From contig CAIXFB010000170.1 in assembly GCA_903918595.1 (NCBI GenBank), forward strand, positions 1 through 8,683: a stretch of 8,683 nt of DNA, read 5' to 3'. Position 1 is the stretch's first letter; each line of letters opens with the position of its first letter. Below are positions 1 through 5,992 of this stretch, piece by piece. Position numbers and translations under genes: made by a program. The notes under the pieces are model-generated. The model did not search any database and was not told the origin of the DNA. It saw only the letters and a program-made list of their open reading frames with translations. Source of the DNA: an uncultured Actinomycetes bacterium (GTDB taxonomy: Bacteria; Actinomycetota; Actinomycetes; S36-B12).

Positions 1-1
1 C

Positions 2-310
2 ACTCGTGAATTCAAGGGGCGCTACCACGTACTTGGTGGTGCGATCAGCCCGATCGATGGCATCGGTCCGGACGATCTGCGAATTCGAGAGCTCCTTGCC
101 CGGCTTGCCGATGATGGAATCACCGAAGTCATTCTTGCGACTGATCCCAACCTCGAGGGAGAAGCAACCGCTACCTACCTGGCCCGGATGATCGCTCCGC
201 TGGGGATCGCGGTTTCGCGCCTCGCAAGTGGGCTGCCGGTCGGTGGAGATCTTGAATACGCCGACGAGGTCACCCTGGGCCGCGCATTCGAAGGCCGCCG
301 ACTCGTCTAA
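2..310 (+). CDS. recR: Recombination protein RecR, C-terminal half (5' end outside window)
   Basis: RecR acts with RecF and RecO in the cytoplasm to load RecA at single-strand gaps during repair. The 102 residues visible match the second half of RecR (about 200 residues in the family). They hold the Toprim domain, with GRYHVLGGAISP, then DGIGPDDL, then ATDPNLEGEATA as the acidic Toprim motif, followed by the conserved tail GLPVGGDLEYAD and a TAA stop. The reading frame is intact to the stop. From position 52 to the stop the DNA is nearly identical to 4920-5178, so this 3' end may have been brought in by the inserted segment that follows. I inferred identity from recalled family motifs, which are strong here. 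The N-terminal helix-hairpin-helix and zinc motif lie outside the window. Confidence 0.95.
   Translation, partial: TREFKGRYHVLGGAISPIDGIGPDDLRIRELLARLADDGITEVILATDPNLEGEATATYLARMIAPLGIAVSRLASGLPVGGDLEYADEVTLGRAFEGRRLV
52..310 (+). repeat. Direct repeat copy 1: recR 3' end
   Basis: This 259-base block recurs at 4920-5178 in the same orientation with no indels. Mismatches fall at 94, 112, 160, 232, 256, 277, 283 and 298, about 97% identity. Every mismatch is at a third codon position and leaves the protein unchanged. Similarity starts at base 52, inside the SPIDGIG codons, next to the short palindromes CGATCG and ATCGAT, and ends exactly at the TAA stop. The flanks on both sides are unrelated. 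Confidence 0.97.
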
Positions 311-429
311 GGCTTGCTCGCCCTGAAGTTCGAGGCCCAATGTGCGGTTCCACTCAGGGATTCCGTTCGCGCGACCGTCAATTCGGCCTCCAATGGAGTG
401 AATTGCCACTTGATCAATGTCGCGTTCTC

Positions 430-435
430 AAGGAG
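430..435 (+). promoter_or_regulatory. Strong ribosome binding site for the 34-codon ORF
   Basis: AAGGAG lies 4 bases before the ATG at 440. It is a better match than the site before the large gene at 557, which has only AGGA at 552-555, very close to its start. It is the main support for translation beginning here. No convincing promoter hexamers are visible in 311-429. Confidence 0.5.
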
Positions 436-439
436 AATC

Positions 440-544
440 ATGACCCAACGAGACGATCTGCCTCCTCTAGAGCGTGCTCTCCCTGAAGAACGTGGCACGA
501 CGAAGCGATGCATTGGGACGCTTCGGGTTGACCGCACCGAGTAG
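440..544 (+). CDS. Possible small ORF of 34 codons upstream of the acidic membrane protein
   Basis: The ATG at 440 follows a strong Shine-Dalgarno sequence, AAGGAG at 430-435, and the ORF ends in TAG 13 bases before the next gene's ATG. The product would be small, soluble and highly charged, beginning MTQRDDLPPLERAL, with seven acidic and seven basic residues and one cysteine (residue 24). I recognise no family and see no signal peptide or membrane segment. The good ribosome site and close spacing suggest either a small protein translated with the downstream gene or a leader peptide that couples translation to it. The frame is open further upstream, to 314, but the ribosome site favours 440. 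It could also be chance, since short ORFs are common in GC-rich DNA. Confidence 0.4.
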   Translation: MTQRDDLPPLERALPEERGTTKRCIGTLRVDRTE

Positions 545-556
545 TCGAGTTAGGAC

Positions 557-2899
557 ATGATGCTAAAGACGTATGCGGCCTCGAATCAGGGTCGAGCGAA
601 GGGCAACCGCTCGAAACCCCGCGGACACGAACTGTGGCTTGCTGTCGTCGTCACTGCGGTTTTGATACTCGGCTGGTCCATGGCGATCGTTCCTGCGACA
701 AGCACTGCGGTGTCGATCTTTGCTGATGAGGAGGGAGGCGACGCTCCGGCACCGGAAGCTGAACCGGCACCGGCACCGGAAGCTGAACCGGCACCGGAGG
801 CGGAAGCAGAACCTAGTAGCGAGCCGAGCGTTGAAGCCACCGCAGAGGAAAGCCCGAGTGCGGATGAAGCCGCCGACGATGAAGCCGCGGATGATGAAGC
901 CGCGGATGACGAAGCCGCGGATGACGAGGCTGCTGACGAAGATGCTGTCGATAATGAGGCAGAAGAGGATGAAGCTGCTGACGAAGATGCTGTCGATGAT
1001 GAGGCAGAAGAGGACGAGGCTGCTGACGAAGATGCGGTCGATGATGAGGCAGAAGAGGATGAAGCTGCTGACGAGGAAGCTGTCGATGAAGAAGTCGTCG
1101 ACGAAGAGGACATCTCGAGTGAATCACTAGAGGAAGCGTCCAACGGCATCACCATCAGCGTCATTGGTGACTTGGGCACGCAAGTGGGCGATGTTGGTAT
1201 CTCGGTCTTCGGCGAAGGCGCTGCCCCCGCTGCCCAGTACTCCCTGTGGGTGTTCTCCTCGCCCCAACTGCTGGCCACTGGTCAGACAGACGACGCCGGC
1301 TCGTTCACGACATCAGCACAACTCCCTGCGAGCTTGCCGCCCGGCAGTCACACCGTGGTCCTGGAGACGACCGGAGTTGACGGGGATGCCATCAAGTCGG
1401 CAACCGGCATCACTATTGGCCCGGATGGCACCCTTGAAGGTGTCGTCCCCAACGTAGATGCGTCGGCACTCGTCGTCCCGGTGATCTCGGACAACCCCAA
1501 GGCTCCGAAATATGCGCCCGTCGCACCGCTCGATAATCCGGCGGCAGTGGCGACGACGGCAATCGCCGGACTCACGGTTGCGACGGTCGCTGCAGCGGCG
1601 GCAGGCTTCGGCGGTCCGACCGGCGGTTCACGCGGCAGTTCAGGCGGTGGGGTCGAGGCGGAGGTCCGGCGGCGCAAGAAGCTGGAAAAGTTGGAGTCCA
1701 CGGACGGGGGAATGTGGAAGGCGCGTTTCGCCCCAACCGGCGATGCCATCGGGGATCAGTCACGGATGTACCAGGCTCCCGGTCTCGCGGTGACTGACTC
1801 GTTTACGTACGCGGCCACGGCGGCAGTGGCATCGAAGAGCCCACTGCTATCGAGGTGCCTGGGTGATGGGGTACCAATTCAGGCGATGTTCGGCAGCCTG
1901 AGCGCGCTCTTGCCGATTGCCGGGGTAGTCCTCGGCACCGTCGCAGGCTTCTCGGTCGACGGTATCGCGCAACCTGCAGCCCTCGGCATCATGGTTGCGC
2001 TCATCCTGATCGGCATCTTCAATGCCTTCGCGGGGATCCTTGCAGTACTCGCCTTCTCCATGGTCGTGCTGCTATCAGGCGGCATCATCGACGCGTCGAG
2101 CGTCCGGACCCTGGCCGGCATAGGCCTGCTTATCGTCGGACCCGGACTCATCGGCGGCTCCTTCCGCGATATCCGTAGACCGAGTGAGACCGGCTCCGCG
2201 GCGGTGTGGGAGCGGCTCACCGATCTCGTCGTCGTGCCCTTGCTCGGCGCGTGGGTCACATACAACATCGTCGGCGCTATACCTGGCCTTGGCGGAACCG
2301 CGTTCCCCATCGCTGACAGTGCCTCGCTGCTCGCCTTTGTCGTTCTCGTGGGGCTGGTCGCGAAGATCCTGCTCGAGGAGGCTGCTGCAAGGTGGTTCCC
2401 GGAGCGCATGGACGCACTCACTCCGGATGAGCCCGACGAGGCGCCGAACTCGCAGCGCCTCATCTCTGCCCTGCTCCGCATGGGCACCTTCGCGTTCATC
2501 TCCGCGGCGTTCGTTGGAAACGTGTGGCAGTTATGGGTCGCGTCACTCCTGTTCCTCGTGCCCGCGCTGACCGAGATCTTCGCTGCGCGCTTCCCGAACT
2601 CGCCACGTTTGTGGCAGGCGCTCCCCGATGGCGTGCCCCTCATCGCTGTCATGCTCGTCATTGGCTGGGCTGTCTCTGCCGCGCTCGTGAGCGCACTCGG
2701 GGACTCGCCCGACTACGCCCAGACGATGTTCGTCATTCTCGCAATCCCGGGGTTCGTCCTCGCGATCCTAGGAATGATCGGACGCGACCCGCGCGAAGGC
2801 GACACTCGGTGGTACCAACGACCAACAATGACTGGCTTTTACCGGATTGGCGGCGTCCTCGTACTAGCCATCACGGCGATTCTCGCCCTCAATGCTTAG
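557..2899 (+). CDS. Polytopic membrane protein with acidic repetitive extracytoplasmic region and Ig-like domain
   Basis: The product has 780 residues. Residues 26-46 form a signal-anchor helix. Residues 57-90 are rich in Pro, Ala and Glu. Residues 101-185 are a highly acidic Asp/Glu/Ala repeat. Residues 197-290 look like a beta-sandwich Ig-like domain, including a TDDAGSFTT strand-turn. A second helix follows at 328-350, then a basic stretch, RRRKKLEKLE (371-380), and roughly 9-10 hydrophobic helices from 446 to the C-terminus. The basic stretch after helix 2 fits a cytoplasmic loop, which puts the acidic and Ig-like parts outside the cell. I do not recognise a named family. The gene lies 60 bases before a CASTOR-like channel gene on the same strand, so I infer a linked role, perhaps as a channel partner or cation-gathering subunit. 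Two ATGs are adjacent (557 and 560); AGGA at 552-555 is better spaced for 560. Confidence 0.85.
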   Translation: MMLKTYAASNQGRAKGNRSKPRGHELWLAVVVTAVLILGWSMAIVPATSTAVSIFADEEGGDAPAPEAEPAPAPEAEPAPEAEAEPSSEPSVEATAEESPSADEAADDEAADDEAADDEAADDEAADEDAVDNEAEEDEAADEDAVDDEAEEDEAADEDAVDDEAEEDEAADEEAVDEEVVDEEDISSESLEEASNGITISVIGDLGTQVGDVGISVFGEGAAPAAQYSLWVFSSPQLLATGQTDDAGSFTTSAQLPASLPPGSHTVVLETTGVDGDAIKSATGITIGPDGTLEGVVPNVDASALVVPVISDNPKAPKYAPVAPLDNPAAVATTAIAGLTVATVAAAAAGFGGPTGGSRGSSGGGVEAEVRRRKKLEKLESTDGGMWKARFAPTGDAIGDQSRMYQAPGLAVTDSFTYAATAAVASKSPLLSRCLGDGVPIQAMFGSLSALLPIAGVVLGTVAGFSVDGIAQPAALGIMVALILIGIFNAFAGILAVLAFSMVVLLSGGIIDASSVRTLAGIGLLIVGPGLIGGSFRDIRRPSETGSAAVWERLTDLVVVPLLGAWVTYNIVGAIPGLGGTAFPIADSASLLAFVVLVGLVAKILLEEAAARWFPERMDALTPDEPDEAPNSQRLISALLRMGTFAFISAAFVGNVWQLWVASLLFLVPALTEIFAARFPNSPRLWQALPDGVPLIAVMLVIGWAVSAALVSALGDSPDYAQTMFVILAIPGFVLAILGMIGRDPREGDTRWYQRPTMTGFYRIGGVLVLAITAILALNA
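743..814 (+). repeat. Pro/Ala/Glu-coding short repeat
   Basis: This stretch encodes alternating Ala-Pro and Glu-Ala-Glu units (residues 63-86 of the membrane protein). The block GCACCGGAAGCTGAACCG occurs at 749-766 and again at 773-790, with a degenerate copy after it. Such a Pro-rich stretch typically forms an extended, stiff linker, here just outside the first membrane helix. Confidence 0.75.
863..1072 (+). repeat. In-frame acidic tandem repeats (15-base and 45-base units)
   Basis: Five 15-base units encoding Asp-Glu-Ala-Ala-Asp run from 863 to 937. Three 45-base units follow at 938-982, 983-1027 and 1028-1072, each encoding EDAVD(N/D)EAEEDEAAD; a diverged fourth unit trails to about 1111. 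Each 45-base unit ends in the same five-residue motif as the short unit, which suggests stepwise growth by slippage or unequal exchange. All units are multiples of three, so copy-number change keeps the frame. The near-identity of the 45-base units points to recent expansion. Confidence 0.9.
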
Positions 2900-2948
2900 G
2901 GACGCATACTCAGCGAATACATGGTGTGCGAAATTGTTTGCCAACAAC

Positions 2949-2955
2949 GAGGGGA
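2949..2955 (+). promoter_or_regulatory. Ribosome binding site fixing the channel gene start
   Basis: GAGGGGA lies 4 bases before the ATG at 2960. An in-frame ATG at 2921 has no comparable site, and the 13 extra residues it would add (MVCEIVCQQ...) do not resemble the charged amphipathic start usual before the first channel helix. The start at 2960 is therefore preferred. Confidence 0.7.
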
Positions 2956-2959
2956 CGGC

Positions 2960-4867
2960 ATGACAACGAAGTTCACGATCAAGGAGCGCCTGCGCTACCG
3001 CATTGACAACACGCTCGCGCGTGGTGTTGGCATGGTGCTGCTGTGGTTGGGCTTCCTCACGGCTCTGTTTGTGATCATCGTCGCGGCCGTCATCCAGGTC
3101 ACGGGTATCGGGCCTTCGGACAGCAGCACCTCTCTGACCGAGGGTGTGTGGCTCGCGATCACCCGATCACTTGACCCGGGTACTTTCAGCGGTGACGAGG
3201 GAGACAAGTTCCGGCTCGGAATGCTTGCCGTAACGCTCGTCGGAATCTTCCTTGGCGCAACGATCATCGGCATCATCTCAAGCGGAATCGACGCCAGGCT
3301 TGAGAACCTTCGCCGAGGACGCTCCTCAGTGGTCGAGATCGGCCACACCCTGATCGTCGGCCGCAGCGACAAATTGAGCGTCGTCATCGGCGAGCTCGTC
3401 GAGGCGAATAGAAGTGAGCGAGGCCGGGCGATCGTGGTGCTGACGTCAGAGGACCCCGTCCAGGTCACCGACGACATCCGACGCGACGTCAAGGACTTCG
3501 GTACCTCCAGACTGGTCGTTCGCAGTGGATCCCCGACGAGAGTCAATGATCTTGCGCGCATGAATCCACAGGACGCGAAGTCCGTGATCGTGCTCAGCCC
3601 GGATGATGACACCGCCCAGGGGTACCTCGTGAAGGTCGTGCTCGGTCTGAACCAACTCATCCCGGTCGGGAGCGCAACGACCATCGTCGCTGAGGCGGAT
3701 GACGATGAGGTTGCTGATGCCCTTGCAGAGGTGGTCGGCTCGCGCCTGATCACGATCATCCCTTCGGCGATCGTTGCGCGCATCACCGCTCAGGTCTCTC
3801 GGATGGCAGGTCTTGGTGCTGTCTACCGGGAGTTGCTTGATTTCGATGGTGATGAGATGTACATCGTCCCGATTCCCGAACGGTGGTTCGGGTTCTCGTT
3901 CGGGGAACTCACTCTCGCCAGTTCGAATGCGACGATCATCGGGCTGCGGCGTGCTGATGGGAGCGTGTCCCTGACGGTCGACTCTGAGTCGCCTGTCATG
4001 ACGGGTGACGAGGCGATTGGTATCGCCGAGGACAATTCTGTCTTCGTCTTCGACCGCGATCCCATCGCGTGGGCGAGGCCGGCCGACCACCCGGTGATGA
4101 CCCTTGAGCTGAGCCGCGAACGGACACTTATTGTGGGCTGGAGTTCGACTGCGCACCTCATCATCAAAGAGATCGAGTCCCATGCATCGGAGGGTTCTGA
4201 ACTGGTCATCTTGATTGACCCGGATTCCCACGTGGTTGCCGAGGTGGAGGCTGAACTCGCCTTGGCTGAGATTTCCAAGCACAGCATCTCGCTGGAGTGC
4301 GGCAGCACGATCAGCCGTGCGGTGCTCGCCAACGTACTGGGCTCAGGCGCCTTCGACCATGTGATGCTCCTCTGCGAGCGTTCGACGTATGGACTCGACC
4401 AGGCCGATGCCCGCGTACTCCTTACCTTGATGCACGTGCGGGCGCTGTTACCTGATTCGGCCAGCAATGTCATCGCTGAGCTCGCCGACCCGAACAACGT
4501 CGAACTTGGCCGTCAGGGTGATAATTCTGAGTTCATCGTGAGCATGGAGCTCATCAGTCTCCTCCTGGCGCAGTTGGGCGATAGTCCGCATCTCGCTCAT
4601 GTATTCGCCGACATGTTCGACGGGGCTGGCTCCACTGTGGCCATGCATCCGGTCGAGCGCTACGTGCCCTTGGGTGAGTCGGATTTCGAATCGATCATCG
4701 CCGCTGCCCGCAATTGGGGAGTCGTCGCGATCGGCTACCGGACAGCGAGGGCCGTTGGTGGTTCGGGAGCCCTCCCCGGAGGTATCAGGGTGAACCCTCC
4801 GAAGTCGGAGCGGATCACGTTCAGTGCGGGTGACATGGTCCTCGTTCTTGTCAACACAGCGATGTAG
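2960..4867 (+). CDS. CASTOR/POLLUX-type ion channel protein with RCK-like cytoplasmic domains
   Basis: The product has 635 residues. It starts with a basic N-terminus and a membrane helix at 23-48. A re-entrant pore-like segment follows at 58-80 (GVWLAITRSLDPGTFSGDEG), then a second helix at 86-109 and a basic linker (LENLRRGRS). A long cytoplasmic part has two similar halves, starting HTLIVGRSDKLS (129) and RTLIVGWSSTAH (388). The first half carries hallmarks of plant CASTOR/POLLUX/SYM8 channels: the LIVGRSDKL strand, VVRSGSPTRVNDL (186-198), and AKSVIVLSPDDD. The plant relatives are nuclear-envelope cation channels; bacterial members are plasma-membrane proteins presumed to conduct cations. 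It probably assembles as a tetramer with a gating ring. It follows the acidic membrane protein by 60 bases, probably in one transcript. Family assignment is from memory of motifs; ion selectivity cannot be read from the sequence. Confidence 0.85.
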   Translation: MTTKFTIKERLRYRIDNTLARGVGMVLLWLGFLTALFVIIVAAVIQVTGIGPSDSSTSLTEGVWLAITRSLDPGTFSGDEGDKFRLGMLAVTLVGIFLGATIIGIISSGIDARLENLRRGRSSVVEIGHTLIVGRSDKLSVVIGELVEANRSERGRAIVVLTSEDPVQVTDDIRRDVKDFGTSRLVVRSGSPTRVNDLARMNPQDAKSVIVLSPDDDTAQGYLVKVVLGLNQLIPVGSATTIVAEADDDEVADALAEVVGSRLITIIPSAIVARITAQVSRMAGLGAVYRELLDFDGDEMYIVPIPERWFGFSFGELTLASSNATIIGLRRADGSVSLTVDSESPVMTGDEAIGIAEDNSVFVFDRDPIAWARPADHPVMTLELSRERTLIVGWSSTAHLIIKEIESHASEGSELVILIDPDSHVVAEVEAELALAEISKHSISLECGSTISRAVLANVLGSGAFDHVMLLCERSTYGLDQADARVLLTLMHVRALLPDSASNVIAELADPNNVELGRQGDNSEFIVSMELISLLLAQLGDSPHLAHVFADMFDGAGSTVAMHPVERYVPLGESDFESIIAAARNWGVVAIGYRTARAVGGSGALPGGIRVNPPKSERITFSAGDMVLVLVNTAM

Positions 4868-4873
4868 TCACCC

Positions 4874-4892
4874 GGCTCGGATCGCGAGAGCC
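4874..4892 (+). terminator. Weak candidate hairpin after the channel gene
   Basis: GGCTC (4874-4878) and GAGCC (4888-4892) can pair as a 5-base GC-rich stem with a 9-base loop, 6 bases after the channel stop codon. There is no following T-run, so this is at best a weak or factor-assisted terminator. Confidence 0.2.
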
Positions 4893-4919
4893 ACTGTTCG
4901 TCCCTCATAGGTAGACTTT

Positions 4920-5178
4920 GATCGATGGCATCGGTCCGGACGATCTGCGAATTCGAGAGCTTCTTGCCCGGCTTGCCGACGATGGAATCACCGAAGTCAT
5001 TCTTGCGACTGATCCCAACCTCGAGGGCGAAGCAACCGCTACCTACCTGGCCCGGATGATCGCTCCGCTGGGGATCGCGGTTTCGCGCCTCGCAAGTGGT
5101 CTGCCGGTCGGTGGAGATCTTGAGTACGCCGACGAGGTCACCCTCGGCCGTGCATTCGAAGGCCGACGACTCGTCTAA
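4920..5178 (+). pseudogene. recR: Truncated recR 3' end (direct repeat copy 2)
   Basis: This is the second copy of the recR end and encodes the last 85 RecR residues, from IDGIGPDD to the TAA stop, with the frame fully open. It lacks the N-terminal half and the first part of the Toprim domain, so it cannot be a working RecR. A TTG at 4918 is in frame and could start an 86-residue product, but the bases before it show only a poor AGGT match. It ends 10 bases before the convergent ABC permease stop, which suggests that it is the original resident 3' end, displaced by the insert. The eight differences from copy 1 are all synonymous, so there is no sign yet of decay. Confidence 0.85.
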
Positions 5179-5188
5179 TTGGATCGCG

Positions 5189-5992
5189 TTAACGACCGCG
5201 AGGCGTCCAGCGAAAACTCCACGTGGCCAGCAATGCACCAACGATGATCCACGCGAATAGCACTGCTGCAGCCATGCCGAGTTGCCAACTTCCACTTGAC
5301 TCCAGGGCAGCCGCACTTTCAGGTAGAAAGACGCTACGCATTGCTTGGGCGAGCCACTTCAGTGGGAATACTGATGCAACGTTTTGCATCCAGGTCGGCA
5401 GCTCACTGAACACGAAGAACACTCCGGAGATGAACTGCAAAACCAGCACAACGGGAGTGACAAGTGCGGCAGCGCCTCGTCCGGTCCTGGGAACTGCAGA
5501 GTAGGCGATGCCTAGGAGGGTCCAGGCAATTAAGCCGAGGACACTCGCCCAAACAAAGGTGAACCACTGAAGGCCCGACTTCGGGAGTTCGATCCCAAAG
5601 AAGATCATTCCGACTGCGATCAAGATGGTGACCTGCGCCAGGTAGGCGACGAACACCATGCCCACCTTGCCGATGAAGTACGAGGCTTTTGGCATGGGAG
5701 TGCCTTGCAGCCTCTTCAAGGTGCCGTCCTCGCGCTCGAGCGGGATGGAAATAGCCAGATTCTGAAAGGACGTATAGACGATGCCGGATGCGATCATGCC
5801 GGCCACGAAATACTGAGAGAAAGTGATGCCGGTGGGGCCGAGTTCTTGCCCTCCGAATACGAAACCGAAGATGACCAGCAAAATCATCGGCAACATGAAG
5901 TTGAAGACCGCTGATTCCTTATCGCGGAAGAATTGCTTCAACTCGATGCGCGCCCTCCGGAATCCAAGATCTGCAGTATGCCCAAGACTCAT
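5189..5992 (-). CDS. ABC-2 type transporter permease
   Basis: The 267-residue membrane subunit has about six hydrophobic segments: roughly 30-48, 59-80, 106-133, 143-164, 175-197 and 238-258. Typical ABC-2 features are a charged N-terminal amphipathic stretch (RRARIELKQFFRDKES), EDGTLKRLQGTPM between helices 2 and 3, and SGVFFVFSELPTWM with FPLKWLAQAMR near the end. It pairs with the ATPase encoded just upstream on the same strand; such pairs usually export drugs, lipids or polymers, but the substrate cannot be told here. The start is the ATG at 5992, which overlaps the ATPase stop in an ATGA, a sign of translational coupling. A longer frame back to 6214 runs through the ATPase gene and is not credible. 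It ends 10 bases from the truncated recR copy and is convergent with it. Confidence 0.92.
   Translation of the reverse strand: MSLGHTADLGFRRARIELKQFFRDKESAVFNFMLPMILLVIFGFVFGGQELGPTGITFSQYFVAGMIASGIVYTSFQNLAISIPLEREDGTLKRLQGTPMPKASYFIGKVGMVFVAYLAQVTILIAVGMIFFGIELPKSGLQWFTFVWASVLGLIAWTLLGIAYSAVPRTGRGAAALVTPVVLVLQFISGVFFVFSELPTWMQNVASVFPLKWLAQAMRSVFLPESAAALESSGSWQLGMAAAVLFAWIIVGALLATWSFRWTPRGR

Larger units (their letters stand above)
52..4919 (+). mobile_element. Putative inserted segment carrying a membrane/ion-channel gene pair
   Basis: The segment is bounded by the 259-base recR direct repeats and holds a possible small ORF, the acidic polytopic membrane protein and the CASTOR-like channel. 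The arrangement is what results when a circle carrying a recR 3' end plus cargo recombines with the resident recR: the left copy completes the gene, and the original end is displaced to the right, next to the ABC transporter genes. Synonymous-only divergence between the copies supports an origin in a related lineage. No integrase, transposase, terminal inverted repeats or tRNA is visible. Alternatives are a local duplication of the recR end downstream of a resident gene pair, or an assembly artefact. Confidence 0.5.

Noticed and set aside
321..359. Inverted repeat CCCTGA ... TCAGGG just after the recR stop
   Set aside because: It is only 6 bases with a 27-base loop and no T-run; too weak to call a terminator, operator or recombination site.
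863..1111. CRISPR-like or satellite array
   Set aside because: The units are contiguous with no spacers, are in frame with a real gene and encode a regular acidic peptide.
586..1278. Minus-strand Ser/Ala-rich frame of 230 codons
   Set aside because: It is the mirror of the acidic repeat on the plus strand. Its Ser/Ala runs arise from reverse-complemented Asp/Glu/Ala codons, and the plus-strand frame continues into clear membrane helices.
2934..2947. Small hairpin TTGTT-TGCC-AACAA ahead of the channel ribosome site
   Set aside because: A 5-base AU-rich stem is likely too weak to regulate translation and is expected by chance.
3446..4282. Long minus-strand frame opposite the channel gene
   Set aside because: No recognisable family; codon structure and conserved motifs belong to the plus-strand channel gene.
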